Shown piece by piece: positions 6,374-12,120 of a stretch of DNA of 17,977 nucleotides. This stretch comes from an uncultured Eubacterium sp. (GTDB taxonomy: Bacteria > Bacillota > Clostridia > Lachnospirales > Lachnospiraceae), in assembly GCA_910583555.1 (NCBI GenBank), contig CAJTXO010000036.1, positions 1 to 17,977 on the forward strand, read 5' to 3'. Both the position numbers and the translations under genes were made by a program. Within the stretch, counting starts at the first letter, position 1, and every line of letters starts with the position of its first letter. The notes under the pieces are model-generated. The model saw only the letters and a program-made list of their open reading frames with translations. It was not told the DNA's origin and did no database searches.

Positions 6374-7608
6374 GAGCATGGAGAAATCTTTTTCTGACTG
6401 TGATTGGAGTTATGGCCGTCATCTTTCCCGCGGTGAACCTGCTCCTGCTGCGAAACGCACCGGATGAGGGCCGGCCGTACCGCGTCGAAATAAACCGGCT
6501 CGCGCTTCAGATCGAGCAAGAAGGATTTGAACGCCTTGATCTGTCACAATGCGAGTATGTGTATCATATTGAACCATATGGCGATGACGAGGATGATTTT
6601 TACGATTCTGAGAGCGATCATGCCATCCGCACCGTAAACGGTGACTTGTACCGCTTTGATTATGTTTTTGAAAATAGCACGACGAACACATCGATGATTG
6701 TTTTCGTAAATACCGTTTTTATTTTTTTGTCCCTATTGGTATTGGGCCTTTTACTCTATGTGCGCGCAAAGATCCTGCGCCCGTTTGACGAACTTACAAA
6801 AATCCCTTACGAACTCTCCAAAGGCAATCTGACCGCGCCAGTCAAAGAGGACAAGAACCGCTTTTTTGGAAAATTCCTCTGGGGGATCGATCTGCTGCGC
6901 GAAAAGCTCGAGCAGCAAAAACAGCAGGAACTGGAACTGCAAAAGGAGAAGAAAACCTTGCTTCTCTCACTCTCACACGATTTGAAGACCCCGCTTTCGG
7001 CAATCAAACTTTACGCAAAAGCACTCTCTAAAAACCTTTATCCCGATGCCGGAAAACAGCAGAGCATCGCCGAGAATATCAACAAAAAGGCCGATGAGAT
7101 TGAAGCGTATGTTTCACAGATCATCACCGCGTCGCGCGAAGACTTTTTAAGCCTTGATGTGAAAAAAGGAGAATTTTATCTCTCGGATCTGGTGCAGGCT
7201 ATTGTCGCCTATTATCAGGAAAAACTGGCACTCGTGAAAACCGAATTTATCGTCGGGGAATATGACGACTGCCTTCTCTCTGGTGATCTGGACCGCAGTA
7301 TCGAAGTGCTGCAAAATATAATGGAAAACGCCCTCAAATATGGGGATGGAGTCCGTGTGGAACTCGTATTTCCCGAAGAGGACAGCGGGGTACTTATCGC
7401 AGTCAGAAACAGCGGCTGCACACTGGATGACACCGACCTACCACATATTTTCGAAAGCTTTTGGCGGGGAGCAAACGCCGCTCATATATCCGGGAGCGGC
7501 CTGGGGTTGTATATAGGCAGACAGCTCATGCATAAAATGAACGGAGAGATCTTCGCGGAGAGCGTCGACGGATGGATGACGGTGACGGTCGTTTTTGGCA
7601 GGGTTTGA
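6370..7608 (+). CDS. Sensor histidine kinase
   Basis: The 412-residue membrane kinase has a first membrane segment at residues 7-27, an extracellular region of about 75 residues rich in acidic residues (GDDEDDFYDSESDH), a second membrane segment at about 108-131, a HAMP-like linker, a HisKA domain with LLLSLSHDLKTPLSAIK (phosphoacceptor H203) and a HATPase domain with N-box NIMENALKYG (316-325) and G-box GSGLGLYIG (375-383). I chose the ATG at 6370, which overlaps the regulator stop as ATGA and suggests translational coupling; an in-frame GTG at 6346 would add eight residues and is less likely. The medium-sized acidic sensor region differs from the short-loop BceS-type kinases, so the kinase may detect its signal directly rather than only through the permease. 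Confidence 0.96.
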   Translation: MRAWRNLFLTVIGVMAVIFPAVNLLLLRNAPDEGRPYRVEINRLALQIEQEGFERLDLSQCEYVYHIEPYGDDEDDFYDSESDHAIRTVNGDLYRFDYVFENSTTNTSMIVFVNTVFIFLSLLVLGLLLYVRAKILRPFDELTKIPYELSKGNLTAPVKEDKNRFFGKFLWGIDLLREKLEQQKQQELELQKEKKTLLLSLSHDLKTPLSAIKLYAKALSKNLYPDAGKQQSIAENINKKADEIEAYVSQIITASREDFLSLDVKKGEFYLSDLVQAIVAYYQEKLALVKTEFIVGEYDDCLLSGDLDRSIEVLQNIMENALKYGDGVRVELVFPEEDSGVLIAVRNSGCTLDDTDLPHIFESFWRGANAAHISGSGLGLYIGRQLMHKMNGEIFAESVDGWMTVTVVFGRV

Positions 7609-7644
7609 TCCGTTCATAGTCCAGGTAACACAAATATGCGTTCG

Positions 7645-9846
7645 TCATTTCACCGTAACCCGGATCTTCCTGTAAACCCCGCTCTGCGCATAGGCAAAAA
7701 TCGTGCATTTCCCTTTTTTCTTCGCCTTTATGACGCCCTTTTGGGATACGGATACTGCCTGGGGACGGCTGGATTCGAAACTGACTTCCCGGTGGTGCCG
7801 CAGTGGTTTGGACTCTTTGATCTCCCTAGCCCGGATCTGCCATGTTTTTCCTTTCTTTATGCTGACCTTTCCTTTATTTACTTTCACGGCCTTTGCATTT
7901 CCGTTTTTGCCGCCTTTTGTTGTGACGTGGATCGTCTTTGATGCGGCGATCGTAACCTTTTTTCCATCAATGATCTTATAGGCACGCACGAAATATTTGT
8001 AATAGGTACCCTTTTTGCACTTCCGGTCGATATAGGACCTTTTGTTTCCGTTTTCTATGGTCTGTTTCCGCTTATATTTATAGATCCACTTTTTCGTATT
8101 ACAGCGGTTGCCGTACACTTCGTAGCCGTCAGCTCCCTTAACCCGGTTCCACGTCAGTTTGATGTTTCTCTCCGTGATCTGGGATGCCCGCGCCTGAAGT
8201 CTCGCAAAATAAGATCCCCTGATGTCCTCATCGGTCTTTTGGGACTGTATGGTCTGCTCCGTCACAAGGATCGTATCCAGGGAAACATTCAGTTTCTTTG
8301 CTGCCGCCTGGATCTTTGCCGCTGTTTCGGGCGGGACACCCAGTCCGTCCCCGATGGCAGAGATGTCTTTCTCCGGGACGGGGGAACGAGAAGGCTGCGG
8401 AACGGGCGTCGGGGATACCTTCGCCGGTCCCTCCGTAGATGACGGGGTTCCTGTCGGCTCGGCCGGCTCCGGGGATGACGGGGTTCCAGTCGGTTCGGCC
8501 GGTTCCGGGGATGACGGGGTTTCGGTCGGTTCGGCCGGCTCCGGAGATGACGGGGTTTTGGTCGGTTCGGCCGGCTCCGGGGATGACGGAATTTCTGTCG
8601 GCTCGAGCGGCTCCGAGGTCGGCGTGATAACAGGCGGAGTCGGCGTGGCAGGTGCCGCAAACGTCACCTCGATCGTATGGCTATTCTGCATATCGGGTAT
8701 GCGATACACATTTCCCTCCCCCTGCCATTCCTCCCCATCCAAGGTAACGGTATAGGAAGCAGATCCCTCCGCCGGCTGGAACGTAAGCAGGACCTCTTCC
8801 CCGCTGTTTATTTTCATATCTATCGAGGCATTTCCGTCCGTGGTTACTGTGGTTACCGCTGTTTTCAACATGACTGCCCCATCCCCGCTCGTCTTTACTT
8901 TCAGGTCATATGTAAGCTGGGGAGCAGAAGTCTCTTCTGGCTCCCCTGTCGGTATTGAAGTTACATTTGGTGATGGGGGTGTCTCAGTTTCCTCTTTGGA
9001 GGTTACGGTACCAGCATATGCGTCACTGGTGACAGACGCCAGATTTAAATGCAGGGCCGGGCGCACAGCATTTGAAACGACGTTGACACTGTTTCCCAAA
9101 AGGGGCAGGTTACCAATGTTACCCACCAAAGCAGCCAAACAATTATTAAAACCGGGCGAACGAAGCCACCATCCAAACTCTGCTATCTGCCCCTTCACAA
9201 AATCAGTATTCAAGGCCATTCTGCTTCCCGCGCGAACATCTATCGAAGAAGTAAATCCATATTCTGGATTTGTCGTCTCTTCTCTGGACAGCAGATACAC
9301 CTGATCCTTAGTGTTATTTCCTCCCGGAGTTTGATAGTCAGGGTTGTCCCGATTCACCACATCCGTAGTCAGAATTGCCTCCTGTTCTTCGCGGGTAAAC
9401 GCATTCTTCATAAAATTTTCTGACTGATAGTCTGTCCGACATACATTCTGCTCCGCCCCGTACCCATTCAGCCAGCTGCGTATCGTACAGGTCTCCCATG
9501 TGACATCCGTTTTGGTATTATTGTACTTTTGACAATCAAGATTCTTGTCCGCCAGCAAAAAAGCATCGTCGCCCTCCACCGACAGCACCCGCCATTTTAT
9601 CGGTGTTTTCTTGTCACTTTTGTCAGCTTTACCGTCCCCGTTCGTATCCCCCTGCCAGTAATTTCCGAACCAGATACAGTCCCATGTTGTGACGCCGTCA
9701 CTGTCTATTCTTGGGTTACTGACAGGACAGTGTTCTGCTGCCCGTGCCGGCAAAGTTACAAATACAGGAAACATTCCTGCCAGCAGAGAAGCGATCAGTA
9801 AAACGGCTGCCTGTTTTTTGAATCCATGTTTCATTTGTTTACTCAT
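7645..9846 (-). CDS. Secreted DUF6273-domain surface protein with proline-rich repeats
   Basis: The 733-residue protein starts with a signal peptide (basic start, hydrophobic 12-32, likely cleavage after LPARA). Residues about 40-270 match DUF6273: IWFGNYWQ, PIKWRVLSVEGDDAFLLADK, TIRSWLN, YLLSREE, WWLRSPG and the closing VRPALHLNL. An insertion at 67-78 (DTNGDGKADKSD) resembles a calcium-binding DxNxDG loop. A beta-rich segment follows (310-397), then a Pro/Ser/Thr/Glu linker with a 12-residue repeat (about 411-470). A predicted helical stretch (500-530) precedes an Fn3-like domain (555-643) and a basic Ig-like module (651-733) with GKCTIFAYA. There is no LPxTG motif, so anchoring would be non-covalent or by the basic C-terminus. 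It has the same C-terminal architecture as the 1648-residue protein. It converges with the kinase gene at 36 bp spacing. Confidence 0.9.
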   Translation of the reverse strand: MSKQMKHGFKKQAAVLLIASLLAGMFPVFVTLPARAAEHCPVSNPRIDSDGVTTWDCIWFGNYWQGDTNGDGKADKSDKKTPIKWRVLSVEGDDAFLLADKNLDCQKYNNTKTDVTWETCTIRSWLNGYGAEQNVCRTDYQSENFMKNAFTREEQEAILTTDVVNRDNPDYQTPGGNNTKDQVYLLSREETTNPEYGFTSSIDVRAGSRMALNTDFVKGQIAEFGWWLRSPGFNNCLAALVGNIGNLPLLGNSVNVVSNAVRPALHLNLASVTSDAYAGTVTSKEETETPPSPNVTSIPTGEPEETSAPQLTYDLKVKTSGDGAVMLKTAVTTVTTDGNASIDMKINSGEEVLLTFQPAEGSASYTVTLDGEEWQGEGNVYRIPDMQNSHTIEVTFAAPATPTPPVITPTSEPLEPTEIPSSPEPAEPTKTPSSPEPAEPTETPSSPEPAEPTGTPSSPEPAEPTGTPSSTEGPAKVSPTPVPQPSRSPVPEKDISAIGDGLGVPPETAAKIQAAAKKLNVSLDTILVTEQTIQSQKTDEDIRGSYFARLQARASQITERNIKLTWNRVKGADGYEVYGNRCNTKKWIYKYKRKQTIENGNKRSYIDRKCKKGTYYKYFVRAYKIIDGKKVTIAASKTIHVTTKGGKNGNAKAVKVNKGKVSIKKGKTWQIRAREIKESKPLRHHREVSFESSRPQAVSVSQKGVIKAKKKGKCTIFAYAQSGVYRKIRVTVK
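8437..8616 (-). repeat. 36-bp in-frame tandem repeat (proline-rich linker)
   Basis: About four and a half copies of a 36-bp unit encode SSPEPAEPTxTP, where x is K, E, G or G. The copies are nearly identical, so the number can vary by slippage or recombination. It forms the wall-spanning linker of the DUF6273 protein. Confidence 0.9.
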
Positions 9847-9895
9847 ATCCTTATCCCCCTTTTCTGATACATAAATCCCTTATTTTCTGAATAAA

Positions 9896-9924
9896 AGTAT
9901 TGCACAGACAAAGCAAACAGGCAA
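9896..9924 (-). promoter_or_regulatory. Candidate promoter of the DUF6273 gene
   Basis: On the minus strand, TTGCCT (9924-9919) and AATACT (9901-9896) are spaced by 17 bp, each matching 4 of 6 consensus bases. The ATG at 9846 lies about 50 bp downstream, preceded by GGGGGATAAGGAT. Confidence 0.4.
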
Positions 9925-9977
9925 GAAACTTCCGTTTAGCAACATATGGCACTATTATAAAAAACTTTTAGTTTTTT
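9921..9977 (+). ncRNA. Candidate antisense (antitoxin) RNA complementary to the toxin start region
   Basis: A plus-strand transcript across this stretch would contain AAGAAACTTCCGTT (9923-9936) and CATATGGCA (9943-9951). These are complementary, in the right order, to AACGGAAGTTCTT (10022-10034) and TGCCATATG (10008-10016), which cover the start codon and first codons of the toxin. An A/T hairpin, AAAAAACT-TTT-AGTTTTTT (9959-9977), could end such an RNA. Its promoter is not clear. The alternative is that this arm is the 5' part of a long toxin transcript that folds back on the start codon. Confidence 0.35.
9930..9958 (+). promoter_or_regulatory. Candidate toxin promoter
   Basis: TATTAT (9953-9958) is a good -10; TTCCGT at 9930-9935 is a weak -35 at 17 bp spacing. 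A start near 9965 would give a leader of about 50 nt that keeps the Shine-Dalgarno hairpin but excludes the upstream complementary arm. Confidence 0.35.
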
Positions 9978-9981
9978 GATG

Positions 9982-10004
9982 CCCTCTAGTCTTACGAAAG
10001 AGGG
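9982..10004 (+). promoter_or_regulatory. Shine-Dalgarno-sequestering hairpin of the toxin mRNA
   Basis: CCCTCT (9982-9987) is exactly complementary to AGAGGG (9999-10004), which is the ribosome binding site of the toxin, 9 nt before its ATG. The loop is 11 nt. Blocking the ribosome binding site by such a structure is a known trait of type I toxin mRNAs. Confidence 0.55.
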
Positions 10005-10013
10005 TGATGCCAT

Positions 10014-10094
10014 ATGAGTACAACGGAAGTTCTTACATTATTACTTGTGTTGTTTTCGGCTCTGTCCTACAAAGACAATCACAAAAAGAAATAG
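10014..10094 (+). CDS. Holin-like small hydrophobic peptide, type I toxin candidate
   Basis: The 26-codon ORF begins MSTTEVLTLLLVLFSALSY and ends KDNHKKK, that is, a short polar N-terminus, one hydrophobic segment of about 14 residues and a basic tail. This closely matches the family annotated as putative holin-like toxin (TxpA/BsrG-like; N-terminus MSTxExL), the toxins of type I toxin-antitoxin systems that insert in the membrane. AGAGGG lies 9 nt before the ATG but sits in a hairpin (9982-10004). The stop codon lies inside the first arm of a bidirectional terminator-like stem. It converges with the 185-residue protein gene. The peptide family is recognised by pattern; the antitoxin is inferred from complementarity upstream. 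Confidence 0.7.
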   Translation: MSTTEVLTLLLVLFSALSYKDNHKKK

Positions 10095-10124
10095 CATCCC
10101 ACCGCCTAAAGTGAATGCTATTTC
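10088..10124. terminator. Bidirectional terminator between toxin and the 185-residue protein gene
   Basis: GAAATAGCAT (10088-10097) and ATGCTATTTC (10115-10124) form a perfect 10-bp stem with a 17-nt loop. On the minus strand the stem is followed by TTTTTG, a standard intrinsic terminator for the gene ending at 10137. On the plus strand the T-tract is within the stem only, so termination of the toxin mRNA may be weaker. The first arm overlaps the toxin stop codon. Confidence 0.75.
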
Positions 10125-10136
10125 AGAGCCCCTAAA

Positions 10137-10694
10137 TCATATTCTTTCGTCAACATCCGTTCTAGGAATAACGTTCACATCAACGATTTGGATCCGTCCT
10201 TGATCTTTGTCATAATCAACCGCAATTTTCATTTCCGAAATAAACTTTCGGTTTTCATCATAAAATTTTAATCCGATCATATCATACCGCAGATTCTCAA
10301 AACCAGAAGGCACATGGTAAGTGAATCGGTTCTCTTTCTTTACTTTTATGCAATCAGAAGAAACCTTCCCAAAATCGGCAGAGATCTCACAATATTCAAC
10401 AAAGGCCGCACAACTTGAAACCATGACATCAAAACTGTCCATTCCCGGATAATAAATAGCGTCCAGATGGTCCAACTGGATATATGCTTCCTCGTTTTCG
10501 TATGGACTTCGGCTCCTGATCTCCAGATCCTTCTTTATCACATCGGGAGATGCTGCCGGACCGGGAGTCTGGCCTTCATTTTCGCTTACATTTACATGCT
10601 CCGTCCATTCTATGCTGTTTCCAAAAGCAATCGCGATCATCACGATCACAGCGAAACATATTACCAATCTCTTCCTATTCATAAACTCACCCAC
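10137..10694 (-). CDS. Exported or membrane-anchored protein of unknown function
   Basis: The 185-residue protein has a basic N-terminus and a hydrophobic segment (RLVICFAVIVMIAIAFG, about 9-25) that would export or anchor it, followed by a polar linker (EGQTPGPAASPD, about 40-51) and a soluble domain to the end. That domain alternates beta-like strands: YIQLDHLDAIYYPG, DVMVSSCAAFVEYCEIS, YDMIGLKFYDENRKFI and GRIQIVDVNVIP. No family is recognised. The GTG start at 10694 has GGGAG 9 nt upstream; an ATG four codons later (10682) is an alternative. It has its own strong promoter (10715-10743) and a terminator at 10088-10124, so it is monocistronic, and its 3' end faces the toxin. Confidence 0.8.
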   Translation of the reverse strand: MGEFMNRKRLVICFAVIVMIAIAFGNSIEWTEHVNVSENEGQTPGPAASPDVIKKDLEIRSRSPYENEEAYIQLDHLDAIYYPGMDSFDVMVSSCAAFVEYCEISADFGKVSSDCIKVKKENRFTYHVPSGFENLRYDMIGLKFYDENRKFISEMKIAVDYDKDQGRIQIVDVNVIPRTDVDERI

Positions 10695-10714
10695 TTTAGA
10701 ATACTCCCGTATTT

Positions 10715-10743
10715 ATTTTATACGATATGACAAGTAGTGTCAA
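10715..10743 (-). promoter_or_regulatory. Strong sigma-A promoter of the 185-residue protein gene
   Basis: On the minus strand, a perfect TTGACA (10743-10738) is followed after 17 bp by TAAAAT (10720-10715), one mismatch from consensus. TGACA-AGTAG-TGTCA (about 10728-10742 on the plus strand) forms a small inverted repeat overlapping the -35 and could be an operator. Confidence 0.7.
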
Positions 10744-10752
10744 CGGCGTTTT

Positions 10753-11223
10753 TTATATATGCAGATCAACATGTGGCACACATGCCGCCATCACACCGTT
10801 CCACAGCTTTTCATAACTCTTTTTGTACATTGTTATGTCCTTTGCAATATGTTCTGCCGCAAAAGGCTCCGAACCACCGTGCATTTCCAGATAAGCCGGT
10901 TTCATCCAGTCCTGATACTGCTTAAAAAACGACTGAAGTTCGTCTTCGTTCCCGAAATCCAATGTCGAAAAGCGACTGCGGAGAGTGCCTGCCAGTTTTG
11001 TATTAGAAGCAGATATCGCCATTCCCGGAGAATCTACTTTTTTCTCAGCAAAGACACGTTTTGTCTGTGCGGGAAGATCCGATTTTGCCACCATATCCTT
11101 TGCATATTGTTTCAACTCATCCCAAACACCTCCACTATACCGTTTCCCATAATAACAATCCTCAACGATAAAACCTGCCTCAGGCTCTTTCGCGATCCTG
11201 ATCCATATGCTCCGAAACTGCTT
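10753..11223 (-). pseudogene. C-terminal remnant of a conserved unknown protein (fragment 3)
   Basis: The frame is open from a stop at 11224-11226 down to 10753 and reads KQFRSIWIRIAKEPEAGF, then IVEDCYYGKRYSGGVWDELK, and onward to FSTLDFGNEDELQSFFKQY, WMKPAYLEMHGGSEPF and the end GVMAACVPHVDLHI. The first in-frame methionine is far inside (11115) and has no supporting ribosome binding site, so the coding sense begins before a start exists. It appears to be the tail of a protein whose head is in another frame just upstream (11180-11713), broken near 11205. The composition is normal for coding sequence. No function is known. Confidence 0.55.
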
Positions 11224-11713
11224 TCATTATGACCTCTGCCTGTTCAGTGCTCAAGTTCTTTTCCGCATAGGAGCGCGCCACATTTTCCGCGATACCCATT
11301 TTTGCATAATCGCTGTAATCAATACTGGAACCCGGCCGTTTCACCGAGGTAAACACATCACCCAGCGCTTCCCGCATCGACTTCATTTCCTCCGCGGAAA
11401 ACCGGACGCCATCCACCTCGTAAGCGTCATTGTCCGCCACGTCTTTTTTCGTCAGACTGGCATATAAGTCCTCCCTGGTTGCCATCTTGGCCATCTTGGC
11501 CGTCTTTGTCGTCCTTGCAGCCTTAACAGCCTTCGCCGTCGTCCCCACGCTCGCAGTCTGTACCCGGGCTTCCGTTTTCATCGATTCCCTGTCTGCCTGC
11601 GGTTCTTCATCGACCCTTCTCAGCAGCTTGACCTCACCGGCATCCGAACTCCCGTCTGCCGATTTCTTTGGTGGAATGAGAAAGGATTTCTTTTGCCTTA
11701 TCACCTTTATCAA
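11180..11713 (-). pseudogene. Middle remnant of a conserved unknown protein (fragment 2)
   Basis: The longest reading has 177 residues. Conserved-looking parts are NDAYEVDGVRFSAEEMKSMR, SSIDYSDYAKMGIAENVARS and YAEKNLSTEQAEVIMKAVSE, after which the frame ends abruptly (DQDRERA). The N-terminal part is a low-complexity T/A/K/M stretch (TAKAVKAARTTKTAKMAKM, about 11480-11540) produced by slippage-like GCCATCTTG repeats. The listed ATG lies inside the coding region of fragment 1 in another frame and has no ribosome binding site. A frameshift near 11640-11700 and another near 11205 would join the three fragments. It is unclear whether these are one gene or a fusion of two neighbours. Confidence 0.5.
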
Positions 11714-11939
11714 AATCAGCCACCATAAAATCCATATTGTCGTAAGTTTTCCTCAGCTTTTCTAAAAATGCCTGTGCCCTTTTAGAAAGTTGCGGCCGGT
11801 TGGCAGTACTGGCCTGAGAAGCCCTTTCTGATTCTTTCGCCGTGTAACTTTTTACCGTTTCTGTACTATTTTTCTGCTTCTGCTGAATTGTATTATTATA
11901 GTATTGAGAAGTGGCACAACCGCCATTAATTACATTCAT
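11634..11939 (-). pseudogene. N-terminal remnant of a DUF6033-like protein (fragment 1)
   Basis: This is the real 5' end: AGGAGG lies 8 nt before the ATG at 11939. The 101-residue reading begins MNVINGGCATSQYYNNT and contains LSKRAQAFLEKLRKTYDNMD and FMVADFDKGDKAKEILSHST, which resembles the opening of DUF6033-type proteins of Lachnospiraceae (a (K)AQ-LLEKLK-TY-N-DF pattern followed by KAKEILS). After STKE the sequence diverges (IGRREFGCR) and stops, where the family normally continues with a beta-rich segment. Fragment 2 overlaps in another frame. A truncated protein of about 100 residues could still be made, but nothing shows that it is functional. Confidence 0.5.
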
Positions 11940-11993
11940 AGTCTAATCCTCCTATCCTTTATTTGAAATTTACTCTCCCGTCTGTTAGCAATT

Positions 11994-12120
11994 TCAATAA
12001 AACTTATTTAGTATTTTGGCAGATTTTTCCAATTTCATAACACCCTGTACATGGATATAAGTACACCACTTACCATTATCTTTCTTATACTGCCCGTCAT
12101 ACAGTATCGCCTTTTTCAGA
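11994..12120 (-). other. Out-of-frame coding-like tail after the giant surface gene
   Basis: A frame overlapping the last codons of the 1648-residue gene runs GLKKAILYDGQYKKDNGKW, then CTYIHVQGVMKLEKSAKI, and stops at 11994. It has no start codon of its own. It may be the lost C-terminal extension of the giant protein after a frameshift near 12120, or the end of a decayed neighbour. Confidence 0.25.

Noticed and set aside
7609..7644. Terminator between the convergent kinase and DUF6273 genes
   Set aside because: The 36-bp gap contains no clear stem with a T-run on either strand.
8222..8755. Long plus-strand open frame of 177 codons
   Set aside because: It is antisense to the proline-rich repeat and neighbouring parts of the DUF6273 protein; its GDDG/GSAG repeats are only the complement of the SSPEPAEPT repeat DNA.
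9629..9664. Dockerin domain and cellulosome link
   Set aside because: Only one calcium-loop-like motif is present; a dockerin needs two with flanking helices.
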